From Homalodisca vitripennis (taxonomy: Eukaryota > Arthropoda > Insecta > Hemiptera > Cicadellidae), in contig NC_060210.1 of assembly GCF_021130785.1 (NCBI RefSeq), forward strand, positions 183,922,001-183,986,000: a stretch of DNA of 64,000 nucleotides, in the 5' to 3' direction. A model generated the notes under the pieces. It had not been told where the DNA came from. It did no database searches and saw only the letters and a list, made by a program, of their open reading frames with translations. Position 1 is the first letter of the stretch, and each line of letters begins with the position of its first letter. The position numbers were made by a program, and so were the translations under genes. This document shows, in pieces, positions 46,941-57,632 of the stretch.

Positions 46941-49900
46941 TGCGACACAATATATATCGAGTTACGGGTTTCGCTGAGGTAGCAAGGAAAATTTCATTAG
47001 GCTGCAAGTGCTTCTTGTCTCAAATTAAAATTGTGACTTAATCGTATGCAGTTTATTTACACATTTCTTTATAGTGCTATTTTCTCTCGTTGCCAATCAT
47101 GTTTACTCATGAGACCGATGTATGGACTTTCGCTTAGGCTTAATATAGAAAAATAATTAGTCAAAACCCTTTAAAGTAACATTTTACCTTAATTAAACCT
47201 AATGGGTTACACATTCGCGAGAAGAAGAAATGAAGCTTCGTGCAAACATTCAAGTCTATGGCTTAGTTTCTTCTGGAGATATCGTTTCTTACAAAGACAA
47301 AGATGGCAGACGGAAGTGAATATTTCTCAGCCCCTCGCTATAGCTCAGCCATTACTTTGAAGAAATAAGACCTTATTTAATATGTAAATGGCGCAGTCCA
47401 TATTAAATATAGACTGGATTGATCGCTTCGCACCTCCATTACACTTCATATATACAACCTGATTATTGTTCAACAGTGAAGCTGTAAAATTATCTAGATT
47501 TAATTGTGTTATCACTTTTGGACGCCAGTGTAAATGTGAATATTTAAATGGTAGTGTAGTGAAATAAATAACGATATTGGTAAAGGTTTTCGCCTACCTT
47601 CTTGATAACCATGAAATCTTACTATTTTTATGTAAATGGGCTTCAATTACTAATACTGTATCTGTTAGTTTATTTTAGATACGGTACAAGTAATACCTTA
47701 CCACTCGTCATTGTCTCTTTATTAATTATGGATTATGTCACTTGAGAGCAATCACGAACAGACTGCGATTGTTCTTTTTTCCAGATTTCTAGGATGAAAT
47801 TTAAAAAACCACAAACAGAAATGTTAAAAGGCATGTAATAGTATCTATTAACCATTTCTTTACTATTACCAGTACTTAGAGTAAAATTACAAGTAATCAC
47901 GATTTAGGGGCATTAATTTCAATTTATTAAATATTTTTAAAATCATGAAAACTACCTTTTTCGGAATATAACGGACTGCTCATGCAAGCTGGTGGGTGTT
48001 CTGACTTAAGTTTCATAATTGAAAATAAAAATAAAACTTATGTACAGTATCAAAACCTTTAAATTAGTTATAGTATTTGTGAGCCAGTTTCCTGGTTATG
48101 TATGTTTTTTTTATTTACTTTTTGTTCTTGAGTGTTAGTAAAAATTTAAGGATGTGCTTTGGCAAGTCTCCCTTTATATGCGACACATGTTTTTTAAAGA
48201 ACCTTAATCTTATATTCGAAGTTTTTTTATACATAAAAAAGCGGCTTCCGTTAATTATTTTACTGATTTGTTTCATTAATAAACCATCGATTTTTACTTA
48301 CTTTGATAAATTTGGAATGCATTTTTAAGTTAAACTTAAATTAATATACTAGTTAATCTATGATAGCAATTAGTGTAATTGTTGGATAATGTTAACATAT
48401 AATGGAACTGACTAATAATGAATAAATATTAGGTTACAAAAGGCATTGTCTTGGTTTGATAACAAAACAAGCTACGATTTCATCGTGGGCTTTCAAAGTT
48501 TGCGCAAACATTTATTTGTTCAACATATAAATTTATAAATAAATTAACCCATTCGCTTAGCACATCACTCAAGAAGCAAAGAGGGTGTGATTTGCCCAAA
48601 ACAAGAATAGCGTTTTGTTTTGAAGGACTTTTCTGATGAGAAGCACATTTTTCATTGAGCTCAAGGATTTTTGACCTCAATCCCTCAGAGACTCTGCAGT
48701 ACGAATCAATAAGTAAAATATCAAAAATTTAAAATGTTGAATGCAGATTTTAACTGTAATTTAACTATATTAAGAATAGTTTTTAAAACATACTAGAATA
48801 AAAAAGTCCATATATCCAGTTCTGTATTTAATTACAGTTAGATTACTGTACACAGAAATATATTTGGCCCAGTAAACAATTTTAATTTCATTTCAAACTC
48901 CACTGTTTAAAAATTTAAAGGGGTTTTTATTTTTACCAAGTGAAGTTAAGGGTAAGAAGATTCTCTAACACTTAACCAGAGATCCTCCAGTAGCGGGGCA
49001 GGCGGACCGCTTGCTAGGATTCTTTTGCTCAGCGTTACTAATCGAAGTAACAGCCTTGCTCAACGTTCGCTTGATTCGGTTAACTTGCGGTAGTTAAATT
49101 AAAATTTAAATAAACTTTATTTCATGTGAAATTTTAAGGTGTACAGCAGGAAACCTTTTTTCAGATTAGCATCTACATGACACGTTTACATTTTTGTTTA
49201 TTTAGTAAACGTTTTAGAACAGAGTTTTTTTAACCGTTAATGAATCTCATTAAATTCTGATTTGATCTCATTTTTTACTTGCTTTGAACAAACTAAGCAA
49301 TTTGGTCTGATATTGTTTAATTGTTGAATACATCCTACTGCGTATTGTATTTACATTATACGCTGTATAATTTAGTGGGCATATCCCACTATTTTCTCCG
49401 GTAATGGACTCTAAAGAAATAATGAAATGAGAAGCTACTCAAGCCTTTCAAATCTCGTTGTTTGCAGAAGATTATTGTGTAATATAATGAATGGATTAGA
49501 GGAGGAAATTAATATTGGATTAATAAAGTGGGAATTACATATCAACTAGAGTGTGTTTATACCATATATTCAAAATAAATTTATCATTTATGTATTATAG
49601 AAGTTTTTACTTGAAAATTCAATAATATACATGTATATAAACCAATTATTGTATTTTCAAAATTCAAGATAAAAATCAATGAAACTTTTCTACAAATGGT
49701 GCAATAAAATATACGGAATTTGAATATCATAAAATGATGTTAAGTCTATTAAGGTAATAAGTTCAATATTTTGGCAGTAACATAAGAGGAAAGTGTACAA
49801 AGTCTAAGTTTTTAAATGAAGGTAAATTTATGGAAAAGAAAAGTAAAGGTAGAAGAAGAGTATCTTGGATGTGAAACCTAAAAGAATCATTTAACTGCGG

Positions 49901-50039
49901 TTCGCGCGGCAACTATTTTGGACAGTTATGACGAGAAAAGGGAATGTAATTTTCAATATTCAAAATGCTGATAACAACCTAATTATAATATGTTCTATTT
50001 GAATGGTTGAGGAATTCATATCGTTGTTTTAGTTTTAAT
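46941..50039. other. AT-rich intergenic DNA
   Basis: No gene supported. The only structured part is the dispersed repeat at 47,220-47,355. The Maverick homology stops abruptly near 50,040-50,055. Confidence 0.5.
47220..47355 (+). repeat. Dispersed repeat copy, paired with 18,105-18,240
   Basis: GAAGCTTCGTGCAAACATTC, a GATATCGTTTCTTACAAAGA stretch and a terminal GCTCAGCCATT are co-linear with 18,105-18,240. Confidence 0.55.
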
Positions 50040-50561
50040 TAAAATGTTACTTCAGGGTAAAACTCATGCAGCACGTGTCCTTCTACACACCGTTTTGAAA
50101 GGATCCTCGGGCGATATTACACTCAAACACGTATCGTGTTTACCGTCATAATACTGACGGGGAGGTCGGACATGTGGACTCTATTAGGATCGAGCATTTT
50201 TTCGCGGTGAAACCTAGTACAGGAGCTAGGGATCCCGATATTTCGAAATGTATCGCTTCACTGCACGATACTTCGGGACCTTAGAGTGTTATTGTTTGCC
50301 TTAAGACTGAACGTCACGCCCTCCGTCAATGTGCGACTTGATATATTCTTCGATGTTTTCAATTTCGTACGACCCTTCATCTATTACTATCTCTTTACCG
50401 TTTCCGTAGTGAAACTTGTCATTTATACCCTTTTCAATGTTCGGAATTGTATAGTACGTGGACAGGTCAATTAGGCCGATTTCGTACTCCCCATCGCTCA
50501 AATCCATTGGTGGAAAGACCTCACAAGATACGTGCGGGGCCACACCGCTAAGTGAAAACAT
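50040..50561 (-). pseudogene. Maverick capsid-like (probable minor capsid/penton) gene, 3'-truncated
   Basis: The first frame (50,301-50,561) starts MFSLSG and runs through YEIGLIDLSTYYTIPNI and GSYEIENIEEYI. A frame change follows, and the next frame gives LKANNNTLRS, then DPNRVHMSDLPVSIMTVNTI, and finally LHEFYPEV. This series (YEIGL, EGSYEI, NNNTL, SDLPV, NTIRV, HEFYP) is that of a conserved protein next to the protease in insect Mavericks. I take it to be the single-jelly-roll minor capsid protein, by position and length rather than by certain homology. It stops at HEFYPEV near 50,055, where the homologous proteins continue, so the element is truncated here. Confidence 0.6.
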
Positions 50562-50900
50562 TGTTTGCTAGAAACTTCAAACACAAGTGTCCGCAGACTA
50601 CTGAGTCATCAGACTGTTTACGCTCATAGTTATACTGTACACTGACACCGGACCCAAAGTAAGATACGAGTTTTACCGGCGGTCTCAGATTACCAAAACT
50701 GTCAAAGTAGTACACTCTATTTCCTAGTTTCTTGTAACAGACCCAGTGCGTTCCTTCACCTCGTGAACTGTCCAGATTTACTACGGCCGACTCGTACAGC
50801 CGCGGGGTCTTGGGCAGTGTGTCCCTCATGTATACCACATCGAAAGTTCGGAATATTGAGTAACCTCGCGTAACGGATCAATTCGTGGTTTGTTAGAGGT
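50548..50900 (-). pseudogene. Adenain-like cysteine protease (PRO)
   Basis: The main frame (50,548-50,838) carries the triad of the adenovirus protease family: histidine in GTHWVCY (residue 31), aspartate in YYFDSFG (46), and cysteine in VCGHLCL (82), with Gln75 as a plausible oxyanion residue. It would process capsid precursors during virion maturation. The N-terminus continues upstream in another frame to about 50,900 (LIRYARLLNIPNF), joined by a one-base shift near 50,840. It overlaps the capsid-like gene by 14 bp. The family is usually 120-200 residues, and the two frames together give about 115. The catalytic residues are all present. Confidence 0.8.
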
Positions 50901-50904
50901 TTTA

Positions 50905-52255
50905 TCGGTATCGAGATTGTTGTTTTTTTTTACAACACCTTCTCTTCCTTTTCCTCACCCCACCACCACCTCCCCTCTTTGGGTAAGTGTAGCGTTTTTA
51001 AAGCTACATTGATTTATTTTTTTAATTAAAACTTAAATTAAATAAAAATTTTGGGATCGAAATATTGGGACTTAATTTTAGATTAGATTGTGAAATGTCA
51101 GGGTAAAATCGAACATGTAATCCTTTTGGCAAGTTAGCACTGGTAGTTTTAAATTGTTAGGAAGGCAGGTTGACTGCCTTGAATTGATTAGAACTTGTCT
51201 TATTGTGAGTATTGTTCTCCTGGTTTGATACAGCTGGACCAATGAGAGAGCTCCACGGATGTCCTGCAAAGGTGATTGGAAAGGGAAGTATTTAAGCGCC
51301 CGCTCATAATTTTCGCCCTTCTTTTGGTTATTTTCGTGAGTAAAGTTAATTGCAGTGCGCCGTATTTCTTAAATTTTTTTTCCGCGAGTGATTTTGAGGT
51401 AAGCACCCAAATTTATTGTACGTTTTACTGAAAAAGTCTTCTTCATCTGATATTAAATTAATTTTGTTGTCTTTTTTATAGGAAAAAATTAAATTCATAG
51501 AAAGTACAGAGCAATCTGAATAACTTATTTTCGAAGAACAATAGAGCATAATAGAATCATAAAAGTTACATTTGGTTCATGCTTGCAAGAGAAGTGAATT
51601 AAAATTGAACTTTGTTAATAACTTTTAATTGAGATTTGAAAAAGTAGTAATTTATTAATATTTAACTGGAAACTGTTTATTGTGAATTATTAATTGAAAA
51701 TTAATTGAACTTTATAATTGTTAGAGAGAGAGTTGTAATCTGAATTGCAGAGACTTTAAAGTTAAGGTTCAAATAGTGTAAAGAGAAGTTGAAAATTTTA
51801 TTTTGTATTTTGAGTGAACTTAGAAGTGAACATTTTTATTTTAATTATTTCCAAGTGGTATTTCATTTTATTTTAAAACTTTATTATTTTATTTTAGAAG
51901 AGAGCTCTGATTTTTTAGTTTGATAATTTGATTAATATTTTTATTTCTTGCCAAAGGAATTTTTAAATATTTTACTAAAAGGTTTGTCAATTCATTGTGG
52001 AAAATAGAGTGATAAAAATTCTGAAACGTTTGAACTTATTAATTTGCCAGTTAAAAATAAATCCATTGTTTTCATTTAGAACTGTGATTTTTATTTTAGA
52101 CAAACCAGATAATATTTAATAGTTAACAATTTTAGTAATACATTGTACTTAATATTCACTAGGATCTTTACTAATCAAAAAATATTTTATATCGTCTTGG
52201 ATATATTATTGATGATTTATATATTAATACTCTGGAATATTAAGATCAACAATCC
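50905..52255 (+). other. AT-rich insertion splitting the Maverick, with promoter-like segment
   Basis: Between the protease and the phospholipase gene lie about 1.35 kb of AT-rich sequence with no viral coding, unlike the compact remainder. On the plus strand it holds a CCAAT box (51,239), a TATA-like TATTTAAG (51,289) and, about 110 bp on, a splice-donor-like GAG|GTAAGC (about 51,400). This is the layout of a promoter and first exon, or of an LTR. I could not find matching ends or a target duplication, so its origin is open. Confidence 0.4.
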
Positions 52256-52766
52256 AAGTCGTTATAGTAAGGTTTCAGGTAGAGACCTCGCCCTTTTGAC
52301 TTACCCCTCCCTCGCTTTGTCTTTGTTTTTTTCTTTCTCCCACCCCCAAACGCTGTTTTAGCTTTCATGGCCGCAGTCACTGCTAAGGCCGCAGGCCTTT
52401 TCTCCTACACTAGCGTCTCCTGATTTCACCCTTTGCCAAGCTCTTCTGGCCAATTCTTTTGTCGGCCTCTCGCTGGTGTTCCAAATCTGTATATTTCGAG
52501 TACGCTATATCGTGGATTCTACAAAATTCGTCCAACTTATTAATACCCTTCTCGCCACGTGCAAGTCTCTCAGACAATCTGGTGCCTGGCCCACAGTACC
52601 GAAAACCCCCGGGGAGGTGTAACTCAACTGGTTTAAAGCGTCAACAGCACGATTTATTATGGTGCCTACAGCGAGCAGTGCGTTTTTTCAGCACGCTGGT
52701 CACTATACCTCTGCCCCGCTTGACAGCTCGTTTCACTCTGTTTGATTTACGCTTGTGATTCGCCAT
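52256..52766 (-). pseudogene. Parvovirus-type phospholipase A2-like protein
   Basis: The ATG at 52,766 opens a very basic N-terminus (lysine and arginine rich, residues 1-40), then meets an in-frame TGA near codon 43. Beyond it, in the same frame, come LPGGFRYCGPGTRL, the calcium-binding loop of viral phospholipase A2, and LDEFCRIHDIAY, the catalytic HDxxY helix. A shift near 52,420 leads to a basic glycine-rich tail. Such proteins occur in parvovirus capsids and in adintoviruses, where the enzyme is thought to breach endosomal membranes during entry. The start overlaps the 3' end of the metalloproteinase gene by about 20 bp. One stop and one frameshift make it a pseudogene as assembled, but the catalytic motifs are unaltered. 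Confidence 0.8.
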
Positions 52767-54304
52767 TTATATACCGTATCACTTTATACAACTGTTTGAG
52801 TAGCGATTCACGCACACAAGTAATCTGCAGTACGTCGAAGATGTCCGCCTCGGATTTCGTGACAGTACCGGTAAACTCGTCAAACTCCAGCACGTAACTG
52901 TCTGTTATAAAGTAAATACGACCGTTTGTATACCTGAATCCACCCTTTATAGATCCTGGAACACCTGGGAGTACGCTTGAGGTCATCCCTAACATGGTGC
53001 CTGTGAGGGTGCATTCGTTCAACTCTCTTACGACAAACTTGTCATCGACAAAGACGTAGGTCTTACCCATATTACTGTTTAACGCTGCATTGACTTTCTT
53101 AACTCTGGTATGTACGATTCTGCTAATGGGTCTTTGATTGGACAGGTCTAAGTGACGGGTAATCTATAACGTATAAAGTCCTGTCCACAATCATGACTAC
53201 GTCTCCGTTCGGTCTCTGGTACACGGCTGAGACATTATTAAAGTCTGACGGTAAGAACGTCAACCACTCTGTAATTATCAGAGGATTGGTAAACTCTTCA
53301 CGCGTTCTATGGGCTTCGTTCAGGCTGAGTATCCAAACGTATTTACCGTAAAACGCGTACAGTCTGTTTCTCACTACTAAGAAACGTGTTTGAGTTTGTG
53401 CCGTAAATTACAAATGTCCAATTCTGTAGGTGTAGACGTGGTAGGCCTAGTGGTAGTCGATGTTGTTGTCGTAGTAGTAGTGGATGTTGTAGTGGATGAT
53501 GTTGTGGACGTGGAGGAGGAGGAGGAGGGGACAGGCGGTCCGTACAAAACCTGAATTGCAAGCTGATCGTCTCTGTCCAAATCAAATTCGTACAAGTTGT
53601 TGATACCCGATGGAGGGTAATAGGACGGAAACATTACGGATCGTAACACAGACGAATGCTGAAGACCGAGAGCATGGCCTATTTCATGGACCATCACTAC
53701 AAAGAACGAAGTCTTCTCCGGTGCGGGTATATTCATTGTAAAGTCCCAGTCCTCTTCGAAATCAAGGTGTATATCCGATTGGTTCAGCCACGGTCGAGGG
53801 AGAAAGGCGTGGCCGAGAACGCCGCCTGGACCGTCAAAATCGTAACTGCAAGTGCTTTTAAGGTAGTACGCCACGTGTTTCTTAGGGGAAATCACTACCA
53901 TTATAGTGGGATTACTGTAACTTCTACGGAATTCGAGAGCAGAGTGTTTGGAGTACAAAGAAAACGCTCTCTCAACGATGTTAGCATACTGGATGCCTGA
54001 GCCAATCATGTTCCACGTGACCCGAGTTGAGTTCCATTTAAACTAATGGGTTCACGGAAAACGGGGCTATGCCTTCGTCCGAGTTACCGCATCTGGGTGT
54101 GTCCATCAGCTTCAGCGTCTCCTCGTTTTCATATCCGGTCACCTGTAGTCCGAACGTCTCCTGAAACCTCGTAACTGCGTCCTTAATATTGTTAGTCAGC
54201 GATGTTCCGTTGCTGTTGAGATAGCCGTATTTCTCCAAGTACAACAAAGTTTTATTAGCAGCTATCAGAGGTGCTACACACAGAATAAATACCGAGAACC
54301 GCAT
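52747..54304 (-). pseudogene. Secreted matrix metalloproteinase
   Basis: Three parts of a matrix metalloproteinase occur in order. The first frame (54,304-54,038) has a signal peptide (MRFSVFILCVAPLIAA), a peptidoglycan-binding-like propeptide and a variant cysteine switch PRCGNSD. The second (from about 54,030 to 53,377) has KWNSTRVTW, the structural-zinc segment FDGPGGVLGHAF, the catalytic HEIGHALGLQHS and the Met-turn VMFPS. A Ser/Thr-rich linker (53,430-53,530) follows, then a four-bladed hemopexin domain (about 53,400-52,747) closed by cysteines in DICN and QITC. No membrane anchor follows, so it would be secreted and act on extracellular matrix. Frame changes lie near 54,035, 53,385 and 53,090. 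All catalytic residues are intact. It sits between viral genes on the same strand, so it is element cargo. Confidence 0.9.
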
Positions 54305-54348
54305 CTCGCCAGGTTCTAAAGTAAACTGACGGTAAAAATGTCAACAAC

Positions 54349-54540
54349 CTACTTATATCTCGATCTCACCACCCTGCTCACCGGGTCCCTAAAGTAAGGG
54401 TCGACAATGTTGAATCTGATCCACTCGCCTTTATTGGTTACGTGTATAGCGTCTAGCGGCGGAGCCAGTAGTTTGTACATAACGTACGCAACATCAATCA
54501 GTACTCTCACTAGGTAATTCACGGTCACCGGGTCACTCAT
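54349..54540 (-). CDS. Small protein of unknown function (63 aa)
   Basis: An ATG-initiated 63-codon frame fits exactly between the fibre-like gene (ending 54,569) and the metalloproteinase (starting 54,304), on the same strand. It has one moderately hydrophobic helix (residues 8-28, NYLVRVLIDVAYVMYKLLAP) that may associate with membranes, then a WIRFNIVDPYF segment and a basic C-terminus. I do not recognise a family. Position and intact length in a compact gene cluster support it as real. Confidence 0.55.
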   Translation of the reverse strand: MSDPVTVNYLVRVLIDVAYVMYKLLAPPLDAIHVTNKGEWIRFNIVDPYFRDPVSRVVRSRYK

Positions 54541-54568
54541 GTCGGTAGGATCTCTCAGATTAGTGACT

Positions 54569-55279
54569 TTACCGGTTTTGCGCGTTCCAATCTTGCACCG
54601 CTCTGGTCATGGCGTGTTTTTGAAAGTATTTGAGATTAACAGCTTCACCCTCGTATAGAGGCTCTTCAATCTCGCTCAGACGCTTATGTCCAAAACTCCA
54701 ATGCCCGTCTTTGCCCATTTGGGGTATACGGCTATCTACATACCGTTTAGTCGTAGCGTCCGTAGGCTCGACTGGCCATCCAACCATGCGGAGTCTGAAA
54801 TTATTGAAAGTAACGGTAGAATCTCTAATACTCTTCATAGGTGTAAGAGTATGTAGTTGTGACAGAGTGACAGCGTCGTTTAATCCTTCACCATCGCTCA
54901 GGTTGATTATCCTTCTCTTTTTAGCGTCTATTATCTCAGTATCGAACGTTAATGTTCTTTTATTTAGCGTTCGCAAGTTAACGGCATCCGCTTCGTTCGT
55001 AGGGTTAGCTACGTTAGGTATTCTATTATTTCTGGCATCGAGTTTATTCACATTCAGTGTCTTCAGCATAGACCGGGTCATATCTGTTTTAGTGCCATTT
55101 AATTTCTTGTCCAATGTCTGCAGGTTTATAGCGTCTAGACTCTGCTGGGCATCGGCCACGTTACATAACCGCTTGCCCTTGATATCGTAATTACCGTCTA
55201 CCGTTATGCGAAACACGACCCCAGGAGGGCCTCTTTTACCGGTCTCGCCACCGGTGCGACCAAACTTGTCCACGCTCAT
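54569..55279 (-). CDS. Fibre-like repeat protein (236 aa), candidate attachment fibre
   Basis: The intact ATG frame begins with a short collagen-like piece (GETGKRGPPG). It is followed by about five repeats of roughly 40 residues with the pattern I-x-D-x4-R-I-x-N-V-x-D/N-P-x4-D-A-V-N-L-x2-L, for example RIPNVANPTNEADAVNL and RIINLSDGEGLNDAVTL. Such repeats occur in trimeric phage tail and adenovirus-like fibre shafts, and in hypothetical proteins of insect Mavericks. By analogy it could be a trimeric vertex fibre for host-cell attachment; that is inference. It is one of the few undamaged genes of the element. It has no signal peptide or membrane segment, as expected for a virion protein. Confidence 0.65.
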   Translation of the reverse strand: MSVDKFGRTGGETGKRGPPGVVFRITVDGNYDIKGKRLCNVADAQQSLDAINLQTLDKKLNGTKTDMTRSMLKTLNVNKLDARNNRIPNVANPTNEADAVNLRTLNKRTLTFDTEIIDAKKRRIINLSDGEGLNDAVTLSQLHTLTPMKSIRDSTVTFNNFRLRMVGWPVEPTDATTKRYVDSRIPQMGKDGHWSFGHKRLSEIEEPLYEGEAVNLKYFQKHAMTRAVQDWNAQNR

Positions 55280-55315
55280 TTTGAAACTGTAATCTAAGAG
55301 AACATCCTTTACTTT

Positions 55316-56276
55316 TTATACCAATGCTCTATACCTGGAATTTCCTCTACCACGGATGAGTTTCAACTCCCTCAACTCTTCCACGATGTTTATAATTTCG
55401 TTTTTATGACCCGTATTACCCGCCTCAGCTGAACCTATTAAAACCTTTAATCTCTCACACAATTCGTTCGGATCGTCGTAGTACACGGGATCAGGGTTTG
55501 ACATGTCCTTGAAGCCTTTGCCCGAGTAAGATTTGGGAAATAGTTTTGAAATGACAAGTTCGTATTTTGTTGATTTGTTACGGTTTATGGTACTTTTATA
55601 ATTGTAACCTCTTTTGTGAGCGTGTGTCCTGTTCAATATATCCTTGTAAGTGACCAAATCAGTTTCATCGTAATGTAACGGTGCGCGTTTAAAGACCAAT
55701 TCGTACAGACCTTTCGTAGGTTTGTAGTACACATCATCTATGACTATACTACCGTTACTATCGAAATTTAACACTTTGTTTTCCAATCATCAGTGTACCG
55801 TTATCATAGCGTGGTCCGTATATGGAATCAATCTTTCTTTGACTAGGAATGTCCTTCATCAGTGACTTCATGTACTTGACTGTAAGTGCATTTTGGAATG
55901 TGTTTTCCACCCATTGTGAAGCCTCTAGTTGTCCTTTAGCGGTGGAAAGGATATCGCTAGCTTCGGGTAAAGGTGGATCACTAGTCTCCAACACTTCGTC
56001 GTCCTGTAAGTAAGCGGGTACTCTCGGAGATGATGTTCCAGCGGGAGAGAAAAGTTCCTCTTTTATCTCCTGCTCTTCCTCAGGTTCGATTTTTATATTT
56101 TCGGAATTCTTGGTTTTCTTTCGCAGTTCAGACAGGAGTGGTTTGTACTGGTTTTCCAGACGTATCTCGGAAGACAGAGTCCCTTGTTTAAACTCCTTAT
56201 ACTTTCGCCTGATGGCCGTTCTCAACTTTGATATCTCAGCTGTAAGCTGTTTCTCGTTCCGCTCCATTTTTATCAA
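55316..56276 (-). pseudogene. DUF8207-like protein, one frameshift
   Basis: The upstream frame starts at ATG 56,267 (MERNEKQ). It has an N-terminal coiled coil, an acidic EPEEEQEIKEE stretch and, near its end, IYGPRYDNGTLMIG. The downstream frame (55,786-55,316) continues with KVLNFDSNGSIVIDD, KGLYELVFKRAP, a GKGF motif and a DDPNELCERL helix. Proteins with IYG-RY-D-G, KGLYELI and GKG in this order are common in insect genomes and associated with Mavericks; I know the conserved part as DUF8207. The break near 55,770 fits one inserted base. Function is unknown; size and position suggest a virion or replication accessory protein. Confidence 0.7.
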
Positions 56277-56433
56277 TGATTACACCATCTGTCCGTTTAA
56301 CATTTATATACGCTTTCCTCATTTGCTCAAAAACATGTGATACATCAATACCTCTGCACTCATCGTATCTTGGAACGAAATGAACCTTCACTCTGTCGTC
56401 AAATCTTACCTTCTTCTTCTTGTTTGGCTCCAT
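56239..56433 (-). CDS. Small basic protein with a PP1-docking-like motif
   Basis: The first ATG at 56,433 gives about 65 residues and the frame overlaps the start of the DUF8207-like gene. Residues 5-11 read KKKKVRFDD, which fits the RVxF docking motif for protein phosphatase 1 (basic, V, any, F, followed by acidic). The rest has no known domain. It is intact and on the same strand as its neighbours. The short length leaves real doubt that it is expressed. Confidence 0.45.
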
Positions 56434-56474
56434 ATTGCACACTGACCGTGTCTGTGTTGGGTTGACACTTTTAA

Positions 56475-57632
56475 CTACGGTAGTTCGACTTGTCTGAAAA
56501 ACATTGCACGTTTCTTGTGTTTTCTAAGGTAGTGTATAATGTCACCAAGTGACGCTACCGTACCCAGTTTCCTGAAGTAGATTGATCTCGGTATTTGCAC
56601 TTGCGCTCGTGATCTAAATACAAACGTTCTCTTCCATCCGTCTCTCCACTGCGGGATCTCGGCCACCGTGTACTTGTCATTCTCTACCTTCTTATCCATA
56701 TACTCTTTTAACCGAGCGATAGGGTTCCTCACCCTACCGTGTATATGGATCAGGTATGAGTTGAGTAGCCAGAACTCACAAGGATTGGCTCCTGTAAATC
56801 TCCTCCACGCCTCAAACTGATCACGGTTTGTAATACTATACACTCCGTCCGTCAGACTTATTCCGAACATTTCACAGTACATAGGGACAGTTGGTAAAGC
56901 CACCTTTAGAAATTCTGAAGTAAAGAGGCTCTGGCACAGATTATTTACACCCGCAAACTCTTTGTTTCTCTCGCCTCTCGGTAGTCCGCCTGAGATCGGC
57001 CCGTACGCCACGTTATAGCTGATGTCGCTGTAGCATTTCGAGGCCAGTACTTGTCTGTAGATTGTAACGGGTTTCCTAATAGGTATAGTTCGCTCCGTGA
57101 GAATGATGCAACGTGAGGTGTGTGGGACTTTACAAGCGTACTCTAACATCTTTATACAGACTTGGGCAAAGTATATACCGCCGTGCGCGTTTCTTCTCAG
57201 CGGTACAAGCTTACCGAATTAGTCTGGAAACGGTCTGAATCTGGACAAGAGGTTCTGCGATTCCCGCACAGTACACTTTAATATGTCTTCGTGGTATACA
57301 ACGAGTTCAAACGGTACACCTTTCTCCTGGCTCCTTTTCAAAAATTCTATCCAGATATCGCGGTTATAAAACCGTTCGCTGGACGAAATCATTAACAGAA
57401 TTACAGGAGGAATGGTTGCACTGTACTGTCCTTGGCGTTTGTGTCTCCAACATATTCTATTGAAAAGGAATCCGTGTGGTGGTCGTCTGCTATAGTAATT
57501 AACCGCAAAATTTTTTCTTGTCCGGGTAGTACCATGTACACAGATTTGAGTTGACTTTGTGGAGTCTCCGGTCCGAGAACCCTCTGATGTCGTTATTAAG
57601 TGTAGATTCTCACCATTATAGGTCTTGAACAA
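56475..57632 (-). pseudogene. GT14-like glycosyltransferase candidate, one in-frame stop
   Basis: Two frames separated only by a TAA at 57,219 read continuously: the first ends SRFRPFPD and the second continues FGKLVPLRR, then GGIYFAQVCIKMLEYAC. Conserved-looking features are a hydrophobic strand (PPVILLMIS), W-x2-F-L, VVYHED, the GG-Y-x5-C-x-K-L-L-like helix and CIILTERTIPIR. Core-2/I-branching glycosyltransferases (GT14) share this series: hydrophobic strand, W-x2-F, YVH-D, then F-LLSE-CIPL. The match is from memory and partial. The N-terminal start is unclear because the region before 57,430 shifts frame and no ATG suits. It follows the ATPase, overlapping its stop by a few bases. Confidence 0.45.

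Noticed and set aside
51089..52142. Solo LTR (TG...CA) within the Maverick insertion
   Set aside because: TG and CA ends can be picked, but no matching flanking duplication exists at those positions.
52459..52758. 99-codon plus-strand frame
   Set aside because: It lies antisense to the phospholipase A2-like gene, whose minus-strand translation has clear catalytic motifs.
54630..55190. 186-codon plus-strand frame
   Set aside because: It is the antisense shadow of the fibre-like gene and has no domain of its own.
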